A stretch of 64,000 bases of DNA from Metridium senile (GCA_949775045.1 OX459100.1:4836136-4900135), one strand, 5' to 3'. Positions 1 through 10,504 are shown, numbered from the stretch's first letter. Translations and numbers: made by a program. The notes: a model not told the origin generated them from the letters alone.

Positions 1-403
1 AAACACGGGATTGGTTGAAAAATGACAATGCGTTAGCGTTGGTTCGCCCACGCGGTATGACATGACAAACGCCGACAACGCGGACTGAAAATTGCTGTAA
101 AAACAAAACAACTAGATCTTCGATAGCAGAACCCACAACTTCAGGTTTAGAAAAGGAGAGGTCGTTAGAGCCAATTTCCAAAATTATAACGTCAGGAGAT
201 AAATTCCTAACAACCTGAAGGTCAAAAGACTGAAGTTTGTCAACGGTCCGACCGCCCACGCCGTGCAAACGAACCAACGCTGTACCCCGAAGCTTAAAAT
301 CTAAAGCTGCCCTAATATCAAAATCTGCCCTTAAGTCTCGATTTAATCGTTTAACAAAGGAATGGCCTAATATAAGTATCGAAGGATCCCTACTAAGAGC
401 CAT
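1..403 (-). CDS. SGNH-hydrolase-like protein, partial (3' end beyond window)
   Basis: Open minus-strand frame from ATG at 403-401 with no stop before the window edge (134 residues visible). It starts MALSRDPSILILGHSFV. Residues 13-15 (GHS) sit where the SGNH/GDSL block I Gly-Asp-Ser normally is, GVGGRT is at 48-53, and EIGSNDLS at 76-83 carries the GxND block III signature. The pattern of beta-strand, G(D/H)S, glycine loop and GxND is typical of SGNH-fold esterases. An in-frame TAA lies about 40 nt upstream of the ATG, which supports this start or a nearby splice site. Similar SGNH-like frames are known in transposon-derived genes, so this may be repeat-derived rather than a host enzyme. The catalytic Asp-His pair would lie beyond the edge. 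Confidence 0.6.
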   Translation of the reverse strand, partial: MALSRDPSILILGHSFVKRLNRDLRADFDIRAALDFKLRGTALVRLHGVGGRTVDKLQSFDLQVVRNLSPDVIILEIGSNDLSFSKPEVVGSAIEDLVVLFLQQFSVRVVGVCHVIPRGRTNANALSFFNQSRV

Positions 404-1111
404 TAGACAAGAAAACAATACCCACTCGTGGCGAGTCAACAGGTCAACTGAGTCAAACAATTAACTCCAATTAGCCAAAACAAAAGGAATAATCCAAATA
501 TGATGGACAAACTGAATCAATGACTCTGTAGGAATTCTACAAATACAAAGATACAAACAAACAAGACTTACCAAATTAGTGAAATCAACTGAACTCACTT
601 GATGATAGCAGCAGAATGACCACGAGGGCGCGCTGCCGAATTTATAATAGTACCCTAGGGGGTATCAATATAAACCAATTGAGTGTCCCCAATTTCAGGA
701 CCCGTATGTTGCTGTTACATAACACATTTTCAATTAACAATAACTTACAAATCACTCCAAGAGGAAACATAAAAAACCTATTTGTAAACAAATATTCTCT
801 TTATTTAGTTTTAACGTTCTGATACCCATAGAATACATCGTTAGGCTAAAATTTGTTTTCACTGACATTAGTATGCAAATATTTTAATAGACAATTTGTT
901 TGACGGAAGAGAACAACCTCGTACCCAGCGCCCACGTTACTTTTGGTCTGCGACAAAGAACCTGAGACCTGGCATAAACCGTTTCTGAGCGAATTTGATT
1001 GGCCCATGCATTTTCAAACTGATGGGCGTGATTTAGCTAACGCATGCGCTGTAACATCGGAAGTCAAATAAATCCTGGACTCACTCTGTTGGGCCGGCAT
1101 TATTTTATTTT
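404..1111. other. Intergenic, no gene recognised
   Basis: Only short frames without recognisable domains. A comparatively GC-rich stretch at about 900-1080 looks like the kind of repeat common in such genomes, but I cannot name it. Confidence 0.4.
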
Positions 1112-1434
1112 ATTATATAAGATATAGTGGTATACCGAGTGATATCAACTAGATAAAAAGCCTATCCTAGTCATGAAGATATTATTGATATCACACATGT
1201 GTGATATCACTCTCCAACCAACGAAACCATTGTTTGGTAATAAAATATTTTTTTTGATTTGTTTCAATCTGTGATATAATAAACAGAACATTACATGTGC
1301 ACTTGGAAATATGAATTTTATATTCTCGTGTTGAAAAGATATCCCACTCGTTCGCTGCGCTCACTCGTGAGATATCTTATCAACACTCGAAGATAAAATT
1401 CATATCTCCGCGCGCCCATGTAATATCCTCTATT
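1112..1434. mobile_element. Foldback (hairpin) repeat, copy 1
   Basis: Contains a hairpin whose arms read roughly GATATGAATTTTATCTTCG and its complement, around a core CACTCGTTCGCTGCGCTC. It also carries GGTATACCGAGTGATATCAAC. The same sequence occurs inverted at 34139-34425, so this is a dispersed foldback repeat and not local chance pairing. No transposase is present. Confidence 0.65.
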
Positions 1435-2148
1435 TATTGTTATTATCACTATTATTTCATTCCATTTTTTATGTCATAATAACATGCTTTTCTGAAAGTT
1501 AACTCTAAAATGGTTAACGACCGGGAACCAGTTCATGACAGTTGATTGTTTACTACTGATAATCACACTTGGCTACGCTGTCGTTGTCATTTGGATAATT
1601 TCCACGTTTTCGACTTTTATTTTACGAATCTGCAATCTTAAAGATGTAAGTTTCGAATATTTATACATATTAAAATCAACTCAAGGCTCTTTGTTGTAAT
1701 TTGAACCATTTGATCAGCTTAGCATTATCGTTGATGCAAACTCAGCATGTTTTTGTGTGTATTTCTTTCGGAAAATAAAATAAAAACACCGTATAGTTAA
1801 AATATTTTAACATTGTACATTTATGACTTCTTAAATCGCCCTACTACATTAGCTGTTGTTTTTAGGTAAGTATTTTAAAACTTATCGGCTTTTTTAGTCG
1901 CAAATGGTCATTAGTCTTATAATTGGATACGTGTAAAAACGCCAAATTCGTGATACTGTATCTCTTCACCCTTAAAACTTTACAGAAATTTTTTTCTTTG
2001 TATTTGTTAACCATTATCAGTTGTACATAAAAGTCAAACTTTGTGGTTTTAAAAAGTTGCCGGATCTTGTATATCGAATTGTTAAGAATGCATACTCAAA
2101 ATATAGATTTCATAGCCTGATATGTAAATAAGCAAAAATTTTCTTTAA

Positions 2149-3158
2149 CCCTTTGGTGACGGCCCTGTTAAAAATCGGTGGAATTCCATCGATGACTTCG
2201 AAAATTTTAGCTTTCTTGGTTTGAGAGTCAGGGCTTTATTATTTAATTGAATGTGTTATGTGGTAAGTTCGGCAACATTTGACACTTAATTGATCATCTG
2301 AGATCCAAAAATGTGAAATTTACTGTCCTTTGTGTTAAGGTGAACGTTAAAGTGTGCGTTTTTGCGCCATAGAACAACCACCATAAACGTTATTTTTCAT
2401 CTCTAAATTTAGTGCAAAAAATATCATTCAAAAAACAAAACTCGGCATTCTCAGAACACGTCAGACCCAGCTCTTCTGATTTCTTAACTTTTTATGATCC
2501 AACACCTTCTACGAGACGCACAACAGCCGTTTCTTCTATACTCCTTACGCAAAAACTCGTTTCTCCATTTAATAACGAAAAGCATTATGGGTAATTATGC
2601 AAATTTTCGACAGCACATGGCCCAGATCCCAATTCTTTACATGTTTTTTATAAGTGCCCAGTCACCCGCTCCAACCGGAAAAAAATTGCACCGATTGCCA
2701 TCTTTACAAGTCGAAACTCAATAAAATTGCCTTGGTTGGTTTTGGTATCTACTACAAGACGACCAGGAAAGCGATTTTACTCCAACGGCGTCACTGTCAA
2801 TGGACACAACGGCTGGCGCTATTTTCCTTGTAAAATCGTCTTCCACCTTTGAATTCGTGCAAAAGAGCGTCTTTACCACCTAGACAAACTTAATGATGCA
2901 TGACTAGGGGCTCTTGTAGTAGCAAATGACTGAAAAAAGCACTTATAAACTGGATTTTAGCTCTATTCAGGGTCAAAGTGTTGACTCGGAATTGAACGAG
3001 CTAAAATCATCAAGGCGTTCCTGGAAACCTTGAGCCATCGGTAGTTCGAAACAGCAACAGTTTCCCTGACAACGCCTTATTTAGAATAGAAATCAATTTT
3101 TAAACTTTTCGCATCAGAAACAGTAAAATCTCCAATAATAATAGCCGTCGTCAAAGGG
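2149..3158. mobile_element. piggyBac-like nonautonomous element with TTAA target duplication
   Basis: The left end reads TTAA|CCCTTTGGTGACGGC (2145-2163) and the right end reads GCCGTCGTCAAAGGG|TTAA (3144-3162). The termini are imperfect inverted repeats starting CCC and flanked by TTAA, which is the piggyBac signature. The interior has no transposase. A relative with the same TIR lies at 47617-48604. Confidence 0.65.
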
Positions 3159-3325
3159 TTAATTAATAAATCTTTTGATACTTTGATACTGTTTATTTAG
3201 TTTTTTTGATAGTAGGTCTGTACGAATTCCAGGTAAGAAAAAAGCTATATTTTTAGAGAAATTGATTTGTAAAGTTGGTGTAAATTTCAAGCAATTTTTA
3301 TCGTTTGTTTGACTACATTCCCTTA

Positions 3326-3447
3326 AACCTCGATATCTGCTAGAGAATTTAATATTTTTGTTTTATATTGCACACAGTTAATATTAAATCTCGATATCTG
3401 CTAGAGAATTTAATATTTTTGTTTTATATTGCACACAGTTAATATTT
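3326..3447. repeat. Two-copy tandem repeat, period 61 bp
   Basis: The unit containing CGATATCTGCTAGAGAATTT occurs twice, almost identically, starting near 3331 and 3392. Confidence 0.85.
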
Positions 3448-3632
3448 ACACTAAAATACATATCTCGGCCAAAAATGAAAGAAATCGGTGATACCCGTTG
3501 TAGACACATTTTTCGATTTTGCATGGTTTTCACACGGACTCGCTCTTAATTCCCTGGCCACACTGCGTACAATTAAAATGTTAAATTGTTTCTCTTAATT
3601 AATCATTATAGCTAGTATATTACTAATTCAAG

Positions 3633-3956
3633 AAACCAAGAAATACAACTTCAACCTGGTACAGTATGTTCAGGTGTTGCTGGTATTATACGAGTCCTTC
3701 ACAATAGCCAATGGGGAACAGTGTGCCATAATAGCTTCGATATGAACGACGCCAAGGTTGCATGTCGACAACTTGGTTTTACCAAAGCTGTGGGATATTG
3801 GCAGTATGGACATGGGTCGGGTAAAGTCTGGCTGAACTACATGGCATGTACAGGCACAGAGACCTCACTACATAGCTGTACTCACAGTGGATGGGGAAGT
3901 GTTGCATCTTGGTGCAACAAGCATAATGACGATGCAGGTGTCATGCTGACATTTAA
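3633..3956 (+). pseudogene. S1: degenerate SRCR type A exon
   Basis: Encodes an SRCR domain (QEIQLQPGTVCSGVAG, then [18 protein letters not shown]). Compared with other A exons it has a 1-nt deletion just after the acceptor (AAACCAAG for ATGCCCAAG), so it cannot splice in phase 1. The 3' end diverges after DAGV: the last conserved cysteine and the GYKG donor are missing and the frame drifts to a stop at 4068. Probably non-functional. It precedes S2 by about 320 bp and shares its upstream intron sequence with S10. Confidence 0.7.
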
Positions 3957-4276
3957 GTGCGCCTTCACAGTATGTATTACAAATTGGTTCTCAGTGATAG
4001 ATAATTTGTCATATTGCTTATTAGCATGCATTTCTTGCGACAACGGTCATTCTAGTTACAACATCTAGACCTTGATTTGAAAATATGGATATACTAGTTT
4101 TGACAATTTACCTCATTTAGTTTTCAGACAGAAGCAGTTGTTTACTGATAAAATGTTAGTCCCTGTGTAGCATAATCAGTATTTGCTATATGCAACCAGG
4201 TTGTGAAATGTTTCATGTTCTTAATTCTATCATACTGATAAGTTTTTTTTAACATTTTGTGTATTGTTCTTTTAAG

Positions 4277-4606
4277 ATGCCCAAGATATACAACTTGAAC
4301 CTGGTACAGTAGGCTCAGGTGTTGCTGGTATTGTACGAGTCCTCCACAATAACCAATGGGGTACAGTGTGTGACGATGATTTTGATATGAACGACGCCAA
4401 AGTTGCATGTCGTCAACTTGGCTTTACTAAAGCTGTAGGATATTGGGGCCTTGGAAGAGGAACGGGTAAAGTCTGGTTGGAAGAAATGGCTTGTAGTGGA
4501 TCAGAGTCATCACTACACGACTGTTCTCACCCTGAATGGGGAAAAATGGACTCTGGCTGTAAAAGTCATACTGAAGACGTTGGTGTCGTGTGTTCTGGTT
4601 ACAAAG
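4277..4606 (+). CDS. S2: SRCR domain exon, type A, intact
   Basis: A 330-nt exon between acceptor TTTTAAG|AT and donor TACAAAG|GTATAC, phase 1 on both sides, coding 110 residues from DAQDIQLEPG to GVVCSGYK. Cysteines fall at residues 32, 45, 73, 83, 95 and 106. These match SRCR C2, C3, C5, C6, C7 and C8, with expected pairs 32-95, 45-106 and 73-83. C1 and C4 are absent (Phe50 at the C4 site), which is the group A pattern. SRCR domains are extracellular ligand-binding modules. The C-terminal third has the [17 protein letters not shown] variant shared with S17, S21 and S36. The next exon downstream is the chimera S3. No upstream leader exon was found. Confidence 0.85.
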
Positions 4607-4819
4607 GTATACATTTGTTTCTTTTGTCCTATCATGAACAAGTCAGAGTGTTATAACATATAACACTACAATAGAATTCATGTTTACTTAGTACTAATAT
4701 TTTCTTTTTTACAAAACTTCTGTAAAAACACACGATTAGAGGTACTTGCTACCTACATCAATAACCATAAGGGCATACATATTCAATGTTACTGTGTTAA
4801 TATATAGTTTATTTATAAG

Positions 4820-5118
4820 ATAAAATAAACTTGAACTTGGTATTGTACGAGTCTACCACAATAACCAATGGGGAACAGAGTGCCATCATTATTGGTATAT
4901 GAACAACGCCAAGGTTGCATGTCGTCAACTTGGCTTTACCAAAGCTGTAGGATATTGGGGCCTTGGAAGAGGAACGGGTAAAGTCTGGTTGGAAGAAATG
5001 GCTTGTAGTGGATCAGAGTCATCACTACACGACTGTTCTCACCCTGAATGGGGAAAAATGGACTCTGGCTGTAAAAGTCATACTGAAGACGTTGGTGTCG
5101 TGTGTTCTGGTTACAAAG
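4820..5118 (+). pseudogene. S3: chimeric SRCR exon made by unequal crossover
   Basis: The first ~85 nt match the start of S4 (short B form). From AACGCCAAGGTTGCATGTCG onward the sequence matches S2, including its donor at 5118 and the following intron. The 512-bp interval after that point repeats the one before it. Near the acceptor one base is missing relative to ATAACATACAACTTGAG, so the frame is broken before IVRVYHN. TVC has become TEC, losing the first conserved cysteine. Downstream of this the SRCR frame is open to GVVCSGYKG. Confidence 0.75.
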
Positions 5119-5331
5119 GTATACATTTGTTTCTTTTGTCCTATCATGAACAAGTCAGAGTGTTATAACATATAACACTACAATAGAATTCATGTTTACT
5201 TAGTACTAATATTTTCTTTTTTACAAAACTTCTGTAAAAACACACGATTAGAGGTACTTGCTACCTACATCAATAACCATAAGGGCATACATATTCAATG
5301 TTACTGTGTTAATATATAGTTTATTTATAAG

Positions 5332-5641
5332 ATAAAATAAACTTGAACTTGGTATTGTACGAGTCTACCACAATAACCAATGGGGAACAGAGTGCCATCA
5401 TTATTGGTATATGAACAACGCCAAGGTTGCATGTCGACAACTCGATTTTACTAAAACTTTAGGACCTATGTACTATGTACGAGGGTCGGGTAATGTCTGG
5501 CTGAACAACATGAGATGTACGGGCACAGAGACCTCACTACACATCTGTTCTCACAATGGATGGGGAAGTGTCCACTCTAGTTGCAACGGACACACAAGGG
5601 ATGCTGGTGTCAGTTACGTTTTAAAAAATAGAGGAAGCTGA
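5332..5641 (+). pseudogene. S4: short type B SRCR exon
   Basis: Starts at TTTATAAG|AT like S22 and S37 and lacks the eight codons for TGLAVAGI-like residues (GT joins directly to IVRVYHN). It has the same 1-nt deletion near the acceptor as S3, and TVC is TEC. The rest reads [19 protein letters not shown] to NGHTRDAGV, then SYVLKNRGS and stop at 5639-5641. The last cysteine is absent. The 3' flank (5641-5800) is shared with the regions after S5 and S40c. Confidence 0.7.
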
Positions 5642-6290
5642 TCGTTAGTGATTTGATCACTCTCGAGTGGAAAGGCCCTGGTGGCGTAGACGGGAATTGA
5701 GACAAGCAGTAACTATTGTGAGCCTGTTTTTAGTACAGTTCGTCCTGTAGGATCCTGACGGGAGCAAGCGTCCTTCAACTATTATACTGCCTTTTCAAGG
5801 TTATTTTTGTTATACTTGTTTAGTTTTTGCTGTTATACACAAAAGACGACTGGCTTAATAAGAAAAACATAAATTAGCATGATTGTCGGCACTTTAAGGG
5901 GGAGCGTCTGTCCAAACACTGCAATTTTCAGCGATTGGGGAGGCATGAGGCCAGAGATAACAATTTAAAGCCCTTGGGGGAGGCGTGAGACCCTTCGAAG
6001 CCTTCCACAGTATGGGTTCAGATAAACGATAAACATAGTTTCTCTTTTTGCAGGAAATGAGTGGCCTAAATTTATGCAACGGGGACAGGGTGAAATTATG
6101 TTTCCTCGGTATACTATGGACTCTCCTTAAGGATTTTTATATAGTAGCCATCCAATCGCTTGGTCTCCTTGCCTATTAAGTCGCTCAGAGCTAAACGTCA
6201 GTGCTGTATGGGTATAGTAACTGTCTTGAAAAATTATTGTTTAAGCTACTTATATAAGGTAGTTTGCTCGCTTGTTGCATTGCTATACAG
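5642..6290. other. Intergenic/3' flank shared with other SRCR copies
   Basis: No gene seen. The first ~160 bp (GGCGTAGACGG...TGTAGGATC) recur at about 6665-6810 and 40760-40890, each time just after a B-type SRCR end, so they travel with the exon. The rest is unremarkable. Confidence 0.55.
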
Positions 6291-6672
6291 GTCCACCATA
6301 ACATACGACTTGAACCTGGTACAACGGGTTTAGCTGTTGCTTTGTATTTTATGAGTCTATCACAATAACCTATAGGGAACAGTGTGTACTGGTAGCTGGG
6401 ATATGCCGGACGGCAAGGTTGCATGTCGACAACTTGGTTTTACCAAAGCTGTAGGATATTGGGACTATGGAGGAAATTGGGTAATGTCTGGCTGAACAAC
6501 ATGGCATGTACGGGCACAGAGACCTCACTACACAGCTGTACTCACGATGGATGGGGAAAGGTTTCCTCTTACTGCAACAGTCAAGCATTTGATTATATAC
6601 ATATAGATATTTGCGCTATATAAGTAATAAAGATTATTATTATTATTACTAAATGATGCTGGTGTACTGACT
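6291..6672 (+). pseudogene. S5: type B SRCR exon, disrupted by indel and insertion
   Basis: The acceptor TATACAG|GTCCACC is good, but the next bases lack five nucleotides of CCTCAAGATAAC, shifting the frame to an immediate TAA. Further changes include YRN for HNN and loss of GRGSGK. After TACTGCAACAGTCA the exon is interrupted by about 65 bp (6584-6650) ending in ATTATTATTATTATTAC, a LINE-type 3' tail. The exon then resumes with AATGATGCTGGTGT. Non-functional. Confidence 0.75.
6584..6650 (+). mobile_element. Short 5'-truncated LINE-like tail inserted in S5
   Basis: About 65 bp of unrelated sequence ending GTAATAAAG(ATT)n. It is placed between codons that are contiguous in every intact SRCR exon, so the empty site is known. 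The ATT tail resembles the 3' ends of the LINEs at 28685 and 61405. Confidence 0.55.
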
Positions 6673-6924
6673 AAGTTGTGTACTTAGCGCCTGAGCAGTA
6701 AGGCCTTGATGATGTAGACGGAAATTGAGACGATTGGTAGTTATTATACGAGGCATGTTGTTCATACAAATTCCCTGTAGGATCTTGGCGGAAGCATTCG
6801 TTCTTCCATTCTTGTACTACCTTGTCAAATGTCAGGTCATGCATTTAGGTGTTTAGGACCATCATTGGTGTTGCTGCTCGAGGGCTATCGAGTAAGACTG
6901 CTATCCCAAACAATTCATTCGTTA

Positions 6925-7050
6925 CCTTTCTAAATTCTACAATAACCAATTGGAAAAGTGTGCGGTATTTCAGCTTCGATATAAACAACCTACGTACGCC
7001 AAGCAATACCAAACCCGTTGTATACCAAGTTCAGGTTGTACATATCATCA
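6925..7050. pseudogene. Scrambled SRCR remnants
   Basis: A plus-strand piece resembling ACAATAACCAATTGGAAAAG...AGCTTCGATAT is followed by a minus-strand piece matching CAACTTGAACCTGGTACAACGGG. Both are short and diverged and have no usable frame. Confidence 0.4.
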
Positions 7051-7320
7051 TATTTATGGAGAATCTTGGTGAAATATGACAACGCATAAACACAACAATG
7101 TTGAGAAAGTAAAAAGTGTTAGACATAACTGCAGATATAGATTAACCTATCACATATATTAGAATATGACGTGCACGTTTATGGTCAAAGATAAAACATA
7201 CAGTACTGCATGGTAACCAAAACATCGTATGTATCACTGTTACAATAAATGCCAACACTACTCAAACCATAATGTGATCATGAGATTTAATGCTGTGTAG
7301 TGGGGTGCCGTACTAACCAA

Positions 7321-7721
7321 TCAGTTAAATGCAGCCGATGAGTGAGTTATACATTTTAAGTACATATGCTGTATAATGTAGTTATATTTGTCTGAACACA
7401 CGACACCAACATCGTATTTGTGACTGTTGCAGTCGGAGTCAACATTTCCCCATCCATTGTGAGTACAGCTGTGTAGTGAGGTCTCTGAGCCTTTACATGC
7501 TATGTAGTCCAGCCAGACTTTACCCGACCCTCGTCCATTGTACCAATATCCTACAGCTTTGGTAAAACCAAGTTGTCGACATGCAACCTTGGCGTCATTC
7601 ATATCAAAGTTATAACCACCATAATCACACACTGTTCCCCATTGTTTATTGTGAAGGACTCGTACAATACCAGCAACACCTGAATCTACTGTACCAGGTT
7701 CAAGTTGTATATATTGGGCAT
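7321..7721 (-). CDS. S6: SRCR exon, type A, running to a stop
   Basis: Acceptor TTCGAAG|AT (7721) begins DAQYIQLEPGTVDSGVAG. All six cysteines are present, through KYDVGVVCS. Instead of GYKG and a donor, the frame continues DKYNYIIQHMYLK... to TAA at 7323-7321, as in S41, so it could be a terminal exon. The frame is also open upstream from an ATG at 7758 (MLFDMFCVLFFEDAQ), a short hydrophobic run. I favour an intron there because the same sequence in plus-strand copies holds a stop and a good acceptor. It lies downstream of S7 on the same strand. Confidence 0.75.
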
Positions 7722-9092
7722 CTTCGAAGAACAATACACAAAACATATCAAACAACATATGTCTTAAAAAAAGTTTTCTATTTTAAGTCGTTCATTACGT
7801 CTGCTCATTGCGGCAAACTCATAAAAACGATATCTTTGGCGGTATGTATAGCTAGCCAGCATTTATATAATATCAAGGACACAAGATACATACATCCCTT
7901 GTAAACTGAATTCCAAGCTTCCTTGGAATTCCAAGTGATGCAAATGAGCTTACCGGATATACCTTGGAATTTTTTGGAATGGCTTGGAATACAAACAACT
8001 GTTTTTGGATTTCCTGATTGGCTAAAAGGTTTGCTTTCACATGATTTGAATATGATATGTTACAATAGCCATTCAGTGCTTTGACTTTGATTTAGAAGGT
8101 TTATAACAAACTTTAGCATGGATAATGGACCTTTCTGCCTTGAAACTTCATGAGAATAACATGGACAATGTATCAATAAGTTACCTGTGATAAACTTGCA
8201 ATGATCCCATAGAAATTAGCTTTGTTGAGGTAAGAAAATTTAAGAATGAGCTACATGTTACAATGATTAGCTGCTTGGCTCCCACTTTAGCCATGTTATG
8301 AAGCAATTCAAAAGATGTATTTACAGTAACTATGCCTTAGGTAACATGTAGAAATTATTGCTTGATTTATCAACACTAGTTGGTCTTATAATAAGTAACA
8401 GTATTCTGAGCAGTTAAATGTAAATGATCATTGATTGATCATTACCTGCCTGGTAATTGCCAAGGTTTAACTCTTGCTGTTCAAAAGACATTCAATTACT
8501 AGCTAGTAGGATGATTTAATTCTATTCTCAAAAAAATCATATCTTGAGCTTTCATAGTTCTGACACTTGTCTGCCATACTCTATATTGATGACCAGATAT
8601 AAACGTGTGTCTTTAATACATAAAGACTATATAAAATTCTCAATTATTCCTAGAAATTCCAAACTAGTATATAATTTCTACTGCAAGCAAATTACAAGCT
8701 TGGAATTCCTAGGAATTTGATGTCCCAATTACCGTGAAAATTCACACCTAAATTCCTAGAAGTTCCTAGAATTTTTTCGCCAGGAAATTATCAATTCTTA
8801 CTTATTGTAATGGCAATAATAAAATTCGAAATGTCATAATTTGTAATGATATTAACAATTACACTCAAGTCCGGCGTATCTTACAAATGTAAAACATATT
8901 GTTTTGTATTTATATGATAAGTTGTTACATATTGTCGTTCTTTGGCTCCGATTAATAACAGTGTGTGTCCGCTACACGCTGAATTACCCGAGTGGTACCC
9001 GAGTTCTGACAATATCAAAGGCTGCATGGCAATTGTCTGTAAATTTAACAAAACTCCATAATTGCACTGAAATCATAATGATACAAAATTAT
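7722..9092. other. Noncoding interval between S7 and S6, AATTCC-rich
   Basis: The first 170 bp match the 5' flanks of S12 and S13. From 7905 to 7990 and from 8640 to 8780 there are clusters of TTGGAATTCC- and CCTAGGAATT-like words in both orientations, suggesting a decayed foldback insertion. No gene found. Confidence 0.45.
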
Positions 9093-9430
9093 TCAAGTTA
9101 AAGCCAGCAAAACCCCAGAATCCTCAGTGTGACCGTTGCAACTAGAGTAAACACTTCCCCATCCATCGTGAGTACAGCTGTGTAGTGAGGTCTCTGTGCC
9201 CTTGCATATCACGTTGTTCAGCCAGACTTTACCCGACCCTCGTCCATAGTACATAGGTCCTAAAGCTTTGGTAAAACCGAGTTGTCGACATGCAACCTTG
9301 TAGCCGTTCATATACCAGTTATGATGACACACTGTTCCCCATTGGTTTTTGTGGTGGACTCGTACAATACCAGCAACAGCTTAACCCGTTGTACCTGCAG
9401 GTTCAAGTTGTATGTTATCTTGAGTCGGAC
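9093..9430 (-). pseudogene. S7: type B SRCR exon with lost acceptor and stop codon
   Basis: Aligns fully with S25. Two independent lesions are visible. The acceptor is TTTACTG|GTCC where intact copies have TTTACAG|GTCC. The TGLAVAG segment contains TAA (plus-strand 9381-9383) in place of TTA. There is also a 3-nt insertion (EPAGTT). The remainder is open (HNWYMNGYKVACRQ to HTEDSGVLLALT, TAA at 9093) and lacks the last cysteine. S8 upstream on the same strand would be its A partner. Confidence 0.8.
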
Positions 9431-9483
9431 CAGTAAATCGCTAAACAATATATATATCACTTATTATAATTTTTTTGTGCCAA

Positions 9484-9745
9484 GGAGAAACATCGTATTT
9501 GACCACGTAAAAAAAACGATGATTTTACGATGATACATTTTTTATCATTTTTTATCGTAAAAATGTTCTGTTTACATGATAAACAGAATGATGCATGGAT
9601 GCTTGGAGATATGCGTGGAATTGATCTTCTTGCGTTAAAATTCAATATTGCACTCGTTCACTGCGCTCACTCGTGAGTATCGAATTGGAACACTGGAAAA
9701 TAAATTCCATATGTCCGCGCGTCCATTTATTATTCTCTATATACA
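9484..9745. mobile_element. Foldback repeat between S7 and S8
   Basis: Starts AGAAACATCGTATTTGACC and contains a hairpin around TTGCACTCGTTCACTGCGCT. The same ~260-bp unit lies in the same place relative to A-type minus exons at 16770-17035 and 29038-29265, so it was copied with the exons. Confidence 0.6.
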
Positions 9746-9789
9746 AATAATTTAATATTTTATAAAAGAACACATGCACTGTGTATTAC

Positions 9790-10118
9790 CTTTGTAACCC
9801 GAACACATGACACCATCATCGTATGTATGACTGTTACAATGAGATCCAACACTTTCCCATTCATTGTGAGTACAGTTGTGCAGTGAGGTCTCCGTACCCT
9901 TACACTGCATGTTGTACAGCCAGACCCGACCCTTGTGCATACCCCCAATATCCGACAGCTTTGGTAAAACCAAGTCGTCTTCATGCAACTTTGGCGTCTT
10001 GCATATCAGAGTAATCTCGACACACTGTTCCCCATTGCTTATTGTGGAAAACTCGTACAATACCAGCAACACTAGAACATACTGTACCAGTATCAAGTTG
10101 TATAGTACGTCATCTAGC
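9790..10118 (-). pseudogene. S8: type A SRCR exon, multiply broken
   Basis: The donor ACAAAG|GTAATA at 9790-9788 and the VMCSGYKG end are preserved. The frame is broken by a 1-nt loss near the start, by TGA at 9983-9981 where CysArg should be (GCATGAAGACGA for GCATGTCGACAA), and by a 4-nt deletion in GSGKVWL. It is a close paralog of S26, sharing both flanks. It stands head to head with S9, only 45 bp away. Confidence 0.75.
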
Positions 10119-10163
10119 CTTGGAAGATAGCGTCCAGATTCAAAGTTATTATATAATTAATAG

Positions 10164-10481
10164 ATAACATACAACTTGAACCTGGCACAGAGGGTTTAGC
10201 TGTTGCTGGTATTGTACGAGTCCTACACAATAACCAATGGGAAACAGTGTGTGATAGTAGCTTCGACATGCCAGACGCCACGGTTGCATGTCGACAACTT
10301 GGTTTTACCAAAGCTGTAGGATATTGGCACAATGGACAAGGGACGGGTAAAGCATGGCTTCGCTACATGGCATGTACTGGTACAGAGACCTCACTACACA
10401 ACTGTAAAAGCAGTGGATGGGGTGATGGCACCTGGTGCAGTCACGGAGATGATGTTGGTGTCGTGTGTTCTGGTTATAAAG
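10164..10481 (+). CDS. S9: SRCR domain exon, intact, with donor
   Basis: Acceptor ATTAATAG|ATAACATA puts DNIQLEPGTEG in phase 1. Donor TATAAAG|GTAATA ends the exon after 318 nt. All six cysteines are kept. The C-terminal part is the compact CKSSGWGDGTWCSHGDDVGVVC form also seen in S33 and S40a, fused here to a B-like start. It lacks the usual CCACCTCAA leader codons because the exon starts at a closer acceptor. S8 is divergent on the other strand. The downstream intron received an LTR element fragment. Confidence 0.75.
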
Positions 10482-10504
10482 GTAATACACTGAATCTACC
10501 ATCA

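Noticed and set aside
9823..10332. Several antisense frames over SRCR exons
   Set aside because: Shadows of the conserved SRCR coding sequence on the other strand.
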